55,573 nucleotides of DNA from a virus, in the IMG/VR virus record IMGVR_UViG_3300036829_000239, positions 1-55,573 of that record, one strand, 5' to 3'. The notes below the pieces were generated by a model, which searched no databases, was not told the DNA's origin, and saw nothing but the letters and a program-made list of their open reading frames with translations. Positions 37,080-46,134 of the stretch are shown here, piece after piece; positions within the stretch are counted from its first letter, which is position 1, and every line of letters starts with the position of its first letter. The translations under genes were made by a program, and so were the position numbers.

Positions 37080-37610
37080 ATGCGTGATTTCGCGAGCAAG
37101 CCCAAGAACGAGGACGGCAGCGGCGCCGCGCCGCGGGTAGCGGAGCACGCCTTCAAGCTGGACGGCGAGTCGTTCACCGCCCGGATGGTGATGAACGCGG
37201 ACGCGACGCTGGCGTGGTCGGAGTTCGCGGACAGCGCCCTGCAGACGCAGGAAGACATCAACTCCCCGGCCGGCGCCGCGTTCTTCTCGCAGTTCTTCAA
37301 GCTGGTGATGCAGGGCGGCGAGTACCAGCGGTTCCGCGCGCACCTGAAGCAGCACGACACCGACGCGGACGTCCTGCTGGAGATCATGCTGGACGTCCAG
37401 GAGGCGATAGAGGCTGAACTCGGCGGGGAAGCCGGGCGCCCTACGCAGCCGTCGTCGTCCTCCTCCGGTGGGCGTACGGCGACGGACGGGCGGAGGTTGG
37501 AGATCATCTCGCTGGCCGCGGCCGCCGGCTCGGACGGCGAAGTCGAGTTCGCGCCGCAGAGCCGGACGGTGCGGAAGCAGGCGGCCAAGACCAAGCGGAA
37601 GCCGGCCTGA
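37080..37610 (+). CDS. Tail assembly chaperone, upstream (G-type) product, 176 aa
   Basis: The layout is: DGESFTARMVMNADATLAW, WSEFADSALQTQEDINSPAG, FSQFFKLVMQGGEYQRFRAH, VLLEIMLDVQEAIEAELGG and a Ser/Arg-rich tail. The N-terminal pattern is that of siphovirus G proteins, which sit between tube and tape measure. ATG 37080. A second product by frameshift with the next frame is expected. Confidence 0.7.
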   Translation: MRDFASKPKNEDGSGAAPRVAEHAFKLDGESFTARMVMNADATLAWSEFADSALQTQEDINSPAGAAFFSQFFKLVMQGGEYQRFRAHLKQHDTDADVLLEIMLDVQEAIEAELGGEAGRPTQPSSSSSGGRTATDGRRLEIISLAAAAGSDGEVEFAPQSRTVRKQAAKTKRKPA

Positions 37611-37633
37611 GCGAGCTGTGCGACGCGGCGGAG

Positions 37634-37846
37634 GTGACCTGGGGGCGGCTGGCGGACCGGCAGGACCAGCTGCACCTCCTCGCGCTGGTCGCGCGCGGGC
37701 AGGGCTGCGAGGGCATGGAGGACTACCGGCCCCCGTCCGAGGCGCTGCGGGAGTTCCTGCGGGAACCGCCGGCACCGGAGGCCGCCGGGGCGGCACGCAG
37801 GATGACGGTGGAGCAGTTCCTAGCGCAGGCCGGAGGTGACACCTGA
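37634..37846 (+). CDS. Tail assembly chaperone, downstream (T-type) segment, 70 aa
   Basis: The -1 frame relative to the G gene is open from at least 37562 through the G stop (37608-37610) to 37846, reading LSELCDAAEVTWGRLADRQD then QLHLLALVARGQGCEGME. This matches T-type extension segments read by -1 frameshifting in siphoviruses. I see no standard slippery heptamer near 37560-37610, so whether it is a frameshift product or a separate gene from GTG 37634 remains open. Its stop overlaps the tape-measure ATG. Confidence 0.55.
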   Translation: MTWGRLADRQDQLHLLALVARGQGCEGMEDYRPPSEALREFLREPPAPEAAGAARRMTVEQFLAQAGGDT

Positions 37847-40800
37847 TGGCGACCGGGTCAGTGGCCGACGTGTATCTCCGGCTGCGGGTGGACAGCCGGC
37901 AGCTCAAGAAGGACATCGAGGAGGGGGCTAAGGGCTCCTCCGGTTCCGCGAACATCGACCTCAAGGTCAACAAGGATGCCCTCGTCAAGGACATCGGCGA
38001 CAGCCTCAAGAAGGTTGACGCTACCGGGGCCGGGAAGCGGATCGGCGGTGACCTGGGGAGCGCGGCGGGCAGGGAGTCGTCCGCCGCTATGCGCAGTGAT
38101 TTCCTGCGGGCGAACTGGGAATCGCTCGGCGGCGTGGTGGGCAAGGCGCTGGGGTCGTCGGCGGGCGACACGGCGGCCAAGGAAGCGCCGGAGCGTACCC
38201 GCCGGGGTTTCCTGGGCATCGACTGGGGCGGTATCGGGCGGATCGCGGGGCGGGCGCTGGGGGGCGGCGCGGGTGACGGCGGAGAGTCGGGCGGCAAGAG
38301 CTTCGGGGAGAAGTTCGCCAGCTCGGCGGCGAAGAACATCACGGTGAAGCGGACGCTGATCACCGCGGCGGTCGGCGCGGCGCTGGCGGTCGGCCCGGCG
38401 GGCATCGCGCTGGGCGCGGCGGCCGCCGGCGTCGGCATCGGGGTGGCGCTCGTCGCGGGCATCATCTCCTCCATCGACAAGCAGAGGAAGACGGTCCAGA
38501 CGCAGCTGGACAAGCTGCTGACGGTGAAGAACCCCAGCGGCGACCAGAAGCAGCAGATCGCCGACCTGCAGAAGCAGCTCGCGGTGCTGAACCAGCAGGC
38601 GGCGGCGTACGCGCGGGTGACCGGCGCGGCGCGCGGGGTGCGGGACACGCTGATCGCGACGCTGACGGTGTCGCTGAAGAACAGCGGCATCCTGGAGGCG
38701 TTCTCCCGGGCACTGCAGGCAACAGGGACGTGGATCGCCGGGCACCGGGCGCTGTTCACCGCGTTCTTCGCGGCGGCGGCCCCGTACGTGCCGGTGCTGA
38801 CGAACTTCTTCCTCCGGCTGGTGGGCACCCTGCTGCCGCAGATGACGGCGCTGATGCAGCGGGTGCAGCCCGCCGTGCAGCACGTGCTGGACGCGTTCAT
38901 CGGGTTCGTGAGGACGGGCGTCGGCGGGTTCCTCACGCAGGTGGGGACCGGGGCGGGCGTGTCGGCGGGCGCGTTCGGGAAGATGCTGGTCGCGCTGGCC
39001 CCGCTGCTGCCCGCGATCGGGCAGTTGGCGACGCTCACGGCGCAGCTCGTGAACCGGTTCCCGATCCTGATCCCGGTCATCGGCGGGCTGCTGGTCGCGG
39101 TGAAGGTCGCGGCGGCGGTCAACGTGCTCAGCAGGGCGTTCGACGTGGCGAAGGCCGCGGCGATCGCGCTCGGGATATCGATGGACACCATCCCGTTCGT
39201 CGCGATCGCCGCCGGCATCGCCATCGCCGCGGTGCTGATCATCACGCACTGGGGTGCGGTGCAGCGTTTCCTGGTCGCGGCGTGGCACGCCATCTACGGC
39301 GGTGCCGTCGCGCCGATGATCAACTTCTTCACCAACACCATCCCGCACGCGGCCGGGCTGGTGCTGAACTGGCTGAAGGCCAACTGGCCGTACATTGCCG
39401 GCTACCTGGGCGGCCCGGTCGGCATTGCCGCCGCGGTCATCTACAAGCACTGGGGGACGATCCAGAACACGTTCACGGCGGGCTGGCGGTGGCTGCTGTC
39501 CAACGTGTGGACGCCGGTGTTCAATTTCTTCACCCGCACCTTCCCGGCGTGGCTGGGCGCGGCGGCCCGGTTCGTGCTGAACGTGTTCGTGAGGCCGTGG
39601 CAGAACCTCCTCGTCTCCTCCTGGCGGTGGCTGCTGGCCAGCGTGTGGACGCCGGTGTTCAACCTGTTCACCCGCACCCTCCCGAGCTGGTTCGACGCTG
39701 CCGTCCGGTTCGTGCGGTCCCGGTTCGTGGTGCCGTGGCAGAACCTGCTGTCGGCGTCGTGGCGGTGGCTGCTGGCCAGCGTGTGGACCCCCGTCTTCAA
39801 CTTCTTCACCAGGACGCTGCCGCAGTGGCTGGGCACCGCCGTGAACTTCGTCCGGTCCCGGTTCGTCGTCCCGTGGCAGAACCTGTTCTCCGCGTCCTGG
39901 GCGTGGCTGACCGGGCACGTGTGGAACCCGGTGCGGGACTTCTTCACCAGGACGCTGCCGTCGTGGTTCGACACCGCGGCGGGCAGGATCGGGCAGGCAT
40001 GGCAGAAGATCCAGAACATCGTGCTGGCCCCCGTCAAGTGGCTGTTCCAGAAGGTGTTCGACCCGCTGGGCACCGGGTTCGACAACATCACCAGCGCGCT
40101 CGGGCTCGGCAAGCCGATCAAGGTCCCGGTCGTGGCGGGCTGGGCGGCCGGCGGCAGCCCGGGGAGGATCTTCGCGGGCACGCACGGCACCGCCGACGAC
40201 GTGCTGGCACGCGTGTCGCGCGGTGAGACGATCGTGTCCGCGGCGCACTCCAGGGTGCTGGCCCCCGCGTTCTCGGCGGTCGGCGTGCCCGGCTACGCGG
40301 CGGGCGGCATCCCGAACCCGGTCAGCAGCATCACCGGGGCGGCCAAGAGCGTGATCGGCGCGGCGAAGGGCGTGATCGGCAAGGCCGTGGACACCGGGAA
40401 GATCGCGGCGGCGATAGCGACCGGGAACACCACGGCGCTGGTCAACGCGGTCACCCAGCTCATCGCGGGCAAGTCGTACCCGGGGGCGGTCGGCGACATC
40501 GCGCGGATCCTGACCGCCGCGCCCAAGGCGATCGTCAAGGACATGGCCGGCTGGCTGATCGGGTCGGGCAGCGGCCAGGGCGGCGGGGGCTACAGCGCGG
40601 GGAGCGTGCCGAACGTCGGGTCGGGCGTGGCGCGGTGGCGGGGCATCGTGCTGCAGGCGCTGTCGCTGCTGCACATGTCCGCCGGCCTGGCGTCCCGCAT
40701 CCTGTACCAGATGCAGACCGAGTCGGCCGGCAACCCCAACGCGATCAACAACTGGGACATCAACGCCAAGCGCGGCGACCCCAGCCGCGGGCTGATGCAG

Positions 40801-41199
40801 GTCATCGGGTCCACGTTCGCCGCGTACCACGTGGCCGGCACGTCCAGTAACATCTACGACCCGCTCGCGAACGTGGCGGCGGCGGTGAACTACGCCCGGC
40901 ACGTGTACGGGCCGTCGCTCGGCGCGCTCGGCTCCGGGCACGGCTACTACGACGGCGGGCCGATCACCGAGCCGATTGTGGGGATCGGCGCGTCCGGCCG
41001 GCGGTACACGTTCGGGGAGGGCGGGTCGCAGGAGCACGTGGTGTCGCAGGCCACGATGGCGGCGCTGGTCGCGGAGCAGCGCCGCACCAACGCGCTGCTG
41101 GAAGCGCAGCCCGCGCGGACGGCCGGCGGGGTGGCGGCGGCGGTCAGCGGCGCGCGGGGCCTGGAGATGCAGAACGCGCGGCGGGGGGCGGGCCGGTGA
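37846..41199 (+). CDS. Tape measure protein with SLT domain, 1117 aa
   Basis: Determines tail length and carries tail-tip enzymes. N-terminal helical TMP region, Ala/Gly hydrophobic segments (about 160-220, 430-490), four exact 46-residue Trp-rich repeats (547-730), Gly-rich linkers and, at about 935-1040, a soluble lytic transglycosylase domain: YQMQTESAGNPNAI with catalytic Glu near 960, SRGLMQVI near 981, and ANVAAAVNYARHVYG. Enzyme function suits cell-wall penetration during infection. ATG 37846 overlaps the chaperone stop. Confidence 0.85.
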   Translation: MATGSVADVYLRLRVDSRQLKKDIEEGAKGSSGSANIDLKVNKDALVKDIGDSLKKVDATGAGKRIGGDLGSAAGRESSAAMRSDFLRANWESLGGVVGKALGSSAGDTAAKEAPERTRRGFLGIDWGGIGRIAGRALGGGAGDGGESGGKSFGEKFASSAAKNITVKRTLITAAVGAALAVGPAGIALGAAAAGVGIGVALVAGIISSIDKQRKTVQTQLDKLLTVKNPSGDQKQQIADLQKQLAVLNQQAAAYARVTGAARGVRDTLIATLTVSLKNSGILEAFSRALQATGTWIAGHRALFTAFFAAAAPYVPVLTNFFLRLVGTLLPQMTALMQRVQPAVQHVLDAFIGFVRTGVGGFLTQVGTGAGVSAGAFGKMLVALAPLLPAIGQLATLTAQLVNRFPILIPVIGGLLVAVKVAAAVNVLSRAFDVAKAAAIALGISMDTIPFVAIAAGIAIAAVLIITHWGAVQRFLVAAWHAIYGGAVAPMINFFTNTIPHAAGLVLNWLKANWPYIAGYLGGPVGIAAAVIYKHWGTIQNTFTAGWRWLLSNVWTPVFNFFTRTFPAWLGAAARFVLNVFVRPWQNLLVSSWRWLLASVWTPVFNLFTRTLPSWFDAAVRFVRSRFVVPWQNLLSASWRWLLASVWTPVFNFFTRTLPQWLGTAVNFVRSRFVVPWQNLFSASWAWLTGHVWNPVRDFFTRTLPSWFDTAAGRIGQAWQKIQNIVLAPVKWLFQKVFDPLGTGFDNITSALGLGKPIKVPVVAGWAAGGSPGRIFAGTHGTADDVLARVSRGETIVSAAHSRVLAPAFSAVGVPGYAAGGIPNPVSSITGAAKSVIGAAKGVIGKAVDTGKIAAAIATGNTTALVNAVTQLIAGKSYPGAVGDIARILTAAPKAIVKDMAGWLIGSGSGQGGGGYSAGSVPNVGSGVARWRGIVLQALSLLHMSAGLASRILYQMQTESAGNPNAINNWDINAKRGDPSRGLMQVIGSTFAAYHVAGTSSNIYDPLANVAAAVNYARHVYGPSLGALGSGHGYYDGGPITEPIVGIGASGRRYTFGEGGSQEHVVSQATMAALVAEQRRTNALLEAQPARTAGGVAAAVSGARGLEMQNARRGAGR
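39484..40035 (+). repeat. Four 138-bp tandem repeats in the tape measure gene
   Basis: Units start at 39484, 39622, 39760 and 39898, exactly 138 nt apart (46 codons). Each begins TGGCGGTGGCTG (TGGGCGTGGCTG in the last) and encodes W-R-W-L-L-x-x-V-W-T-P-V then F-F-T-R-T and later W-Q-N. They vary by substitutions only. Confidence 0.8.
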
Positions 41200-41480
41200 G
41201 GTACGACGGCGCGTACTCGATGCTGACGTACACGACGGACGACGGGAGGTACTCCCTCGCGGTGTGGAACGGGCGGGACGGGGTGATCCCGGACGTGATC
41301 ACGCTGGGCAGCGGGCTGGCCGCGCAGCTCGCCTCCTTCACCTACGAGGGGCCGGGCTGGGTGCCGCCGGACGGCACGGCGACGATCGACGAGGTGGCCC
41401 CGCTCCCGGACCCGGTGCCGGGCGCTTCTGAGCTGGCGCTCGGCTGGCCGGGGCAGCCGTACCTGAACGCGGGGAGCTGA
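41196..41480 (+). CDS. Minor tail protein, 94 aa
   Basis: GTG 41196 overlaps the tape-measure stop. The protein is beta-rich (YSMLTYTTDDGRYSLAVWNG, LASFTYEGPGWVPPDG) and short, a type that often precedes distal tail proteins. Function unconfirmed. Confidence 0.6.
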   Translation: MRYDGAYSMLTYTTDDGRYSLAVWNGRDGVIPDVITLGSGLAAQLASFTYEGPGWVPPDGTATIDEVAPLPDPVPGASELALGWPGQPYLNAGS

Positions 41481-41483
41481 GAC

Positions 41484-44400
41484 GTGGCCGATTCGCTGAG
41501 GCTGTGCAACCTGTTCGAGCTGCTCGGCGGCGGCGTCCCCTCGCAGCTCACGATGTGCGCCGGGGCGGTCTTCCGGCTCGGCAACGCCTACGACTTCGGG
41601 TCGCCGCAGCCGGTGGTGGATTTCGTGGCCACGCTGACGGGCGACGGGGAGCGGCCGTTCGGGTGGCGGTACTCCAACCGGACGCTGACGCTGCCGCTGG
41701 TGATCATCGTGCCGTCGACCGGCAGCCCGGCCGCGGACAGGCTGACCCTGGCCGGGGCGCGGGAGGCGCTGATGCAGGCGGTCAGCGCGGACTCCTTCGA
41801 CCTGGTGTGGGCGCCGGACGGCTCCGACGGCACGCTGAACACGGTGTTCGAATGCTGGAAGGCGAAGGCGTCGACCATCTCCTACGACATCAAGCAGGAA
41901 CGGCAGCTCGTCTCCGAGCTGTCGGTCACGTTCGACGCGATGCCGTTCGGCCGGTCCGACACCCTGTCGTCGCTGAACTTCGACTCGCCGGTCGCGGGCG
42001 TGACGCCGCCGCTCGCGCAGAACGTGGTGGACGACTACACGTCGTTCTCCACCACCACGCAGGGCACGTGGTGGACGACGTCGCCGGTCACGGCGTACGG
42101 CACGGCGTCGGCCCGCTGGCACCACGACCTGTCCGACGACAAGTCGCCGCTGCTGTACACCCACACCCTGTCGCCGGCGGAGAACATCACCGGGCTGAAC
42201 AAGGTCACGTTCTGGTTCGGGCTGGGTGCCGACACCAACGAGCGGTACCGCGGCTGGAAGTCCGGCCTGGTGCATTTCGTGGTGATCCTGCGGGACAACC
42301 TGTCGCGGACGCTGACGTTCTCCGTGCAGCAGGTGTGCAGGGCCAGCTCGAACAATAACTGGCCGGTGTGGAACCGGGTGTCGCTGCCGGTCCCGCAGGG
42401 CAGCAGCGCGTTCACCTACTCCAACGTCGTGGCGTACTCCGTCAAGGCGTGGTCGGACGTGCGGACGCTGACGTCCGGGAAGTTCACCGTGCTCCGGCAC
42501 ACCGGGTACCTGGCCGGGCTGATCGCCACGCCGACGGCGGCGCCGCGCCGGCCCGCGTCCGACCGCGGCGGGGACTACCTGCTGTACGGCATCGAGGGCA
42601 CCGCGCCGACGCCGCTGAACCTGCACCTGCAGCTCGGCTTCCAGCAGCTCGTCCCGGCCACGCAGACGGTCACGCTGCAGGGCGCGCCGGGCGCCGCGCT
42701 GACGTACACGGCGCCGGCGGAGAACCCGAACTGGCTGTACGGCGACACGGCGGACGGCGAACGCGGCACGACCGGGACGTGGACGGGGTCGGACGGGGCG
42801 GCCGCGAACGCGACGGTGACGAACTCGACGACGCTCGCGCACTCCGGCACGCACGCGATCAGGGTCGTGCCCGCGTCCGGCGGGACCAGTGCGGTGATCG
42901 CGTCCTGCCCGGCGTCCGTCATCAGCTCGGCGGGGGTGCCGTGCCAGCCGGGCGACCGGATCGCGCTGCGGACGTGGGCGCGGGCCGGGTCGACCGGCCG
43001 GAGCATCACCGTCGCCGCGGAGTTCTACAACTCCGGCGGCACGTCGACCGGCACGCAGGCCCTGTCCGCGGTGACGGACTCCTCCGGCTCGTGGACGCAG
43101 ATCAACGGGCGGGTGACCGCCCCGGCGAACGCGGCGTTCTGCCGGATGCTGATCACGACCGCGACCCCCGCGACGTCGGAGATCCACTACTTCGACGACA
43201 TCTACCTGTCCCGGGCGGTGCAGGCCACCGTGATCGGCGTCGGCGCCGGCGGCGCCGGCGGGTCGACCGCGCCGAGCAACGTGTCGGCGCAGGGCGGCGG
43301 CGGCGGCGAGATCGCGTGGGAGACGAACCTGGACCTCAACCCGGGTGCCGGCCACGCCTACGTGATCGGGAAGGGCGGGGTGCCCGCCCAGTCCGGGTCG
43401 AACGGCGGCGCCGGCGGCGACAGCACGTTCGCCGGGCTGTCGGCGACGGTGACCGCGAACGGCGGCGGCGGCGGCCTGAACGAGCTGACCGCCGACAACG
43501 TGGACGCGCCGGCCGGCACGAACAAGGGCACCGGCTCGTCCAACGCGCATCATTTCGACGGCGGGAACGGCGGCGCCGGCACGTCCCCGGGGACGCTGCT
43601 GTGGGCCGGCGGCGGCGGCGGCGCGGCGTCCGACGGCGGCGCCGGCGCGGCCGGCGGGTCCCCGGCCGGCGGCGCCGGCGGCAACACCGGGGCGCTGGGC
43701 GTGCAGGGCGGGCAGGGCTCGGCGGGCAACACGGCGGCGACCGGGTACTTCCCCGGCGGCGGCGGCGGCGGGGCCACCTCCGGGTCGGTCAACGCGCACC
43801 CCGGCAGCGCCGGCGCGAACGGCATGATCAAGATGATCATCACCACCTTCACGGCGAAGCAGACGTTCCCGTGCGCGCTGGTGCACAAGCTGTCACCGCG
43901 TTCCGGCATCCGGGCGAAGGCGGTGGTCCCGGTCGGCGCCGGGCAGGACCCGCCGGACGGCCGGGAGTACACGGTGGACGCCGCCGACGGGCAGCCCGCC
44001 CGGTACCAGGGCACCTACTCGCTGCTGCTGGTGAACTTCTCGTGGAACGGGACGGCGAACCGGACGGTGACGGCGACGGTCCGGCAGCACGAGGCGGCCG
44101 GCGGCGCGGTGTCGGCGGTGGCGCTGGCGCAGCCGGCGGCCCCGGCGAACGTGCCGAACGGGATGCTGTGGCTGGGCGAGGTGACGCTGCCGTTGAAGGA
44201 CATGCCGGCGGAGAACACCGACTCCTATTTCACCGTCGCGGTGAACTCGGGGAACAGCGCCGACCGGTTCCTGGACCTGCTGCTGATCGACACGCAGGGG
44301 CAGCTGATCGTGGTGAACCTGCCCGGCTCCGGGTACACGGACTACTACTTCGACGCACCCGACCTGTCGCGGGACCTCGGGCTGGTGCTCGGCACGATGA

Positions 44401-44564
44401 CCGACAGGTCGGCGGCCGTGTCGGTGGCGGCCAACACGTTCATGTCCGGCGGCCCGATGCGGCTGCTGCCGGGCGACAACGTGTTCACCGTCTACTCGCC
44501 GACCGGCATGCCCGGCCTGGAGGGTGACTACTGGCCGCGCTGGTGGCACGAGCGCCTGAGTTAG
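41484..44564 (+). CDS. Distal/minor tail protein with polyglycine domain, 1026 aa
   Basis: N-terminal 300 residues match distal tail proteins of actinophages (SLRLCNLFELLGGG, WRYSNRTLTLPLVIIVP, VFECWKAKASTISYDIKQER). Residues about 430-580 resemble a carbohydrate-binding jelly roll (WLYGDTADGERGTTGTWTGS, ADNIYL-like end). Residues 582-785 are a Gly-rich segment with runs such as GGGGGEIAWETN and AGGGGGAASDGGAGAAGG, typical of polyglycine II phage domains. The remainder is a beta domain. GTG 41484. Confidence 0.75.
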   Translation: MADSLRLCNLFELLGGGVPSQLTMCAGAVFRLGNAYDFGSPQPVVDFVATLTGDGERPFGWRYSNRTLTLPLVIIVPSTGSPAADRLTLAGAREALMQAVSADSFDLVWAPDGSDGTLNTVFECWKAKASTISYDIKQERQLVSELSVTFDAMPFGRSDTLSSLNFDSPVAGVTPPLAQNVVDDYTSFSTTTQGTWWTTSPVTAYGTASARWHHDLSDDKSPLLYTHTLSPAENITGLNKVTFWFGLGADTNERYRGWKSGLVHFVVILRDNLSRTLTFSVQQVCRASSNNNWPVWNRVSLPVPQGSSAFTYSNVVAYSVKAWSDVRTLTSGKFTVLRHTGYLAGLIATPTAAPRRPASDRGGDYLLYGIEGTAPTPLNLHLQLGFQQLVPATQTVTLQGAPGAALTYTAPAENPNWLYGDTADGERGTTGTWTGSDGAAANATVTNSTTLAHSGTHAIRVVPASGGTSAVIASCPASVISSAGVPCQPGDRIALRTWARAGSTGRSITVAAEFYNSGGTSTGTQALSAVTDSSGSWTQINGRVTAPANAAFCRMLITTATPATSEIHYFDDIYLSRAVQATVIGVGAGGAGGSTAPSNVSAQGGGGGEIAWETNLDLNPGAGHAYVIGKGGVPAQSGSNGGAGGDSTFAGLSATVTANGGGGGLNELTADNVDAPAGTNKGTGSSNAHHFDGGNGGAGTSPGTLLWAGGGGGAASDGGAGAAGGSPAGGAGGNTGALGVQGGQGSAGNTAATGYFPGGGGGGATSGSVNAHPGSAGANGMIKMIITTFTAKQTFPCALVHKLSPRSGIRAKAVVPVGAGQDPPDGREYTVDAADGQPARYQGTYSLLLVNFSWNGTANRTVTATVRQHEAAGGAVSAVALAQPAAPANVPNGMLWLGEVTLPLKDMPAENTDSYFTVAVNSGNSADRFLDLLLIDTQGQLIVVNLPGSGYTDYYFDAPDLSRDLGLVLGTMTDRSAAVSVAANTFMSGGPMRLLPGDNVFTVYSPTGMPGLEGDYWPRWWHERLS

Positions 44565-44568
44565 TACC

Positions 44569-45054
44569 GTGGATACCATGGTGCGGATACCGCTGGTCGG
44601 CCGGATTGGCGCGGGCCTGTATGCGATGGTCGATGACGAGGACTATGAGATGCTGGCGGGGCACCGCTGGCGTCTTGACCGGGGTAATCACCCGGATTAC
44701 GCAAAGACGGGCCGCGAGAGGGTGGTGCGGATGCACGCGATGATCATGGGGATTCCGCGTGCCGATCACATCAACGGCGATGGGCTGAACAACCAGAGGT
44801 CGAATCTCCGGGCGGCTGCGCCGCGACAGCAGCAGATGAACAGGCGGAAACAAGCCGCCCGCTGCTCGTCCCGCTTCAAGGGTGTTTTCTGGTACAAGCG
44901 TTCGGGGCGGTGGCAGGCGAACATCAGGCTCGACGGCAAGCAATATCACCTGGGCTACTTCACCGATGAGGTTGAGGCGGCGCGGGCATATGACGCCGCA
45001 GCGGCTGTGATGTTCGGGGAGTTTGCGCGGCTGAACTTCGAGAGGCTGCCATAG
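44569..45054 (+). CDS. HNH endonuclease with AP2 DNA-binding domain, 161 aa
   Basis: HNH part: VVRMHAMIMGIPRADHINGD then GLNNQRSNLR (catalytic His in DHINGDGLNN). C-terminal AP2 domain: SRFKGVFWYKRSGRWQANIR then YHLGYFTDEVEAARAYDAAA. HNH-AP2 proteins are homing endonucleases. It lies between two minor tail genes and has lower GC than its neighbours. GTG 44569 or ATG 44578 are both possible starts; no ribosome site is obvious. Confidence 0.85.
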   Translation: MDTMVRIPLVGRIGAGLYAMVDDEDYEMLAGHRWRLDRGNHPDYAKTGRERVVRMHAMIMGIPRADHINGDGLNNQRSNLRAAAPRQQQMNRRKQAARCSSRFKGVFWYKRSGRWQANIRLDGKQYHLGYFTDEVEAARAYDAAAAVMFGEFARLNFERLP

Positions 45055-46134
45055 ATGGACGAGTCCCAGCCGGTCGTCGCGACGGCCCGGGTCGACGGGA
45101 CCGGCCTGTACTACCTGGGGCACATCGGCGCCGTCGAGCAGCTGACGTGGACCGACACGATGCCGGGCGGGCCGGCCGCCTTGTCCTGCCAGCTGGACGC
45201 GGACCCGGACACCCGGCACGAGGCGCTCTCCCCCGGCCGCCGGGTGTACGTGTACCGCGGGTTCAGCACGGTGTGGGAGGGGCGGATGCTGGAGCCCGCG
45301 CCCGGCGACGGCGGGTGGAGCATCACCGCGGACGGGATGGGCGTGCTCGGCAACTACTACCGGGCCGACTGGGTGACGTGGACGCCGGGCAGCGTGGTCG
45401 CCCGCGCGGCGAACCGCGGGCTGCGGTGGACCTCCGGCTCCCTCACGGGCGGGTACACCGCGCAGCCGCAGGACTCGGGGACGGTGACGGTGACCGACGC
45501 GATGAACCAGTTCACCCAGACGCAGTCCACCACCTGGCGGGTGCACCGGGTGCAGGCCGGCTGGCAGGTGGACATGGTGCCCGTTCCCGCGGTGCCGACG
45601 CGGATGCTGGTGACGAGCGTGCCGCAGGCCCGCACCCTCGCCGGCTACGTGAACGGCCTGTACGTCAAGTACCAGTCGAAGGCCGACACCGGCAACACGG
45701 CCGCGGCCACCTCGTTCCAGATCCCCGTGCTGCCGGACTCGATCGCCCGCCACGACCGGATGGAGCAGTTCTGGGACGTCACCTCCTCGGGGGTGCTGAC
45801 CGGCGCGGCGGCGCTGGCGCTGGGGCAGCAGGCGCTCGCCAAGTACCAGTCGGCGTCGTACGCGGCGGCGATCACCGCGTCCCCCGGCCAGTACCAGACG
45901 ACGGGCGGGGTGCCGGTCGACCTGGCATGCGAGCATGCCGGGGAGGTGGTGCAGCTCGTCCTCGCGGACGGCCCGTACGGCGGCGAGGTGTACCCGTGGC
46001 CGCCGGTCGTCTTCCCGGTCGGGCAGGTGAAATACGACGCGACCGCGGGGACGCTGGAGATCACCCCGTACCAGTCGTGGAAGGACGACTTCGGCAGCGT
46101 GATGACGATCCTCGCGCCGGCGGCGCCGGCATGA
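45055..46134 (+). CDS. Minor tail protein, 359 aa
   Basis: Actinophage minor tail features: WTDTMPGGPAALSCQLDADP, then RRVYVYRGFSTVWEGRMLEP, then AMNQFTQTQSTTWRVHRVQA, and C-terminal GGEVYPWPPVVFPVG and ITPYQSWKDDFG. Central baseplate or tail-fibre attachment role is expected from position. ATG 45055 immediately follows the HNH-AP2 stop, so the insertion left this gene intact. Confidence 0.75.
   Translation: MDESQPVVATARVDGTGLYYLGHIGAVEQLTWTDTMPGGPAALSCQLDADPDTRHEALSPGRRVYVYRGFSTVWEGRMLEPAPGDGGWSITADGMGVLGNYYRADWVTWTPGSVVARAANRGLRWTSGSLTGGYTAQPQDSGTVTVTDAMNQFTQTQSTTWRVHRVQAGWQVDMVPVPAVPTRMLVTSVPQARTLAGYVNGLYVKYQSKADTGNTAAATSFQIPVLPDSIARHDRMEQFWDVTSSGVLTGAAALALGQQALAKYQSASYAAAITASPGQYQTTGGVPVDLACEHAGEVVQLVLADGPYGGEVYPWPPVVFPVGQVKYDATAGTLEITPYQSWKDDFGSVMTILAPAAPA

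Noticed and set aside
36822-41037. Long leftward frames (over 800 codons) opposite the tape measure and chaperone genes
   Set aside because: Antisense of genes with recognisable TMP and SLT domains; their products show no fold or start site.
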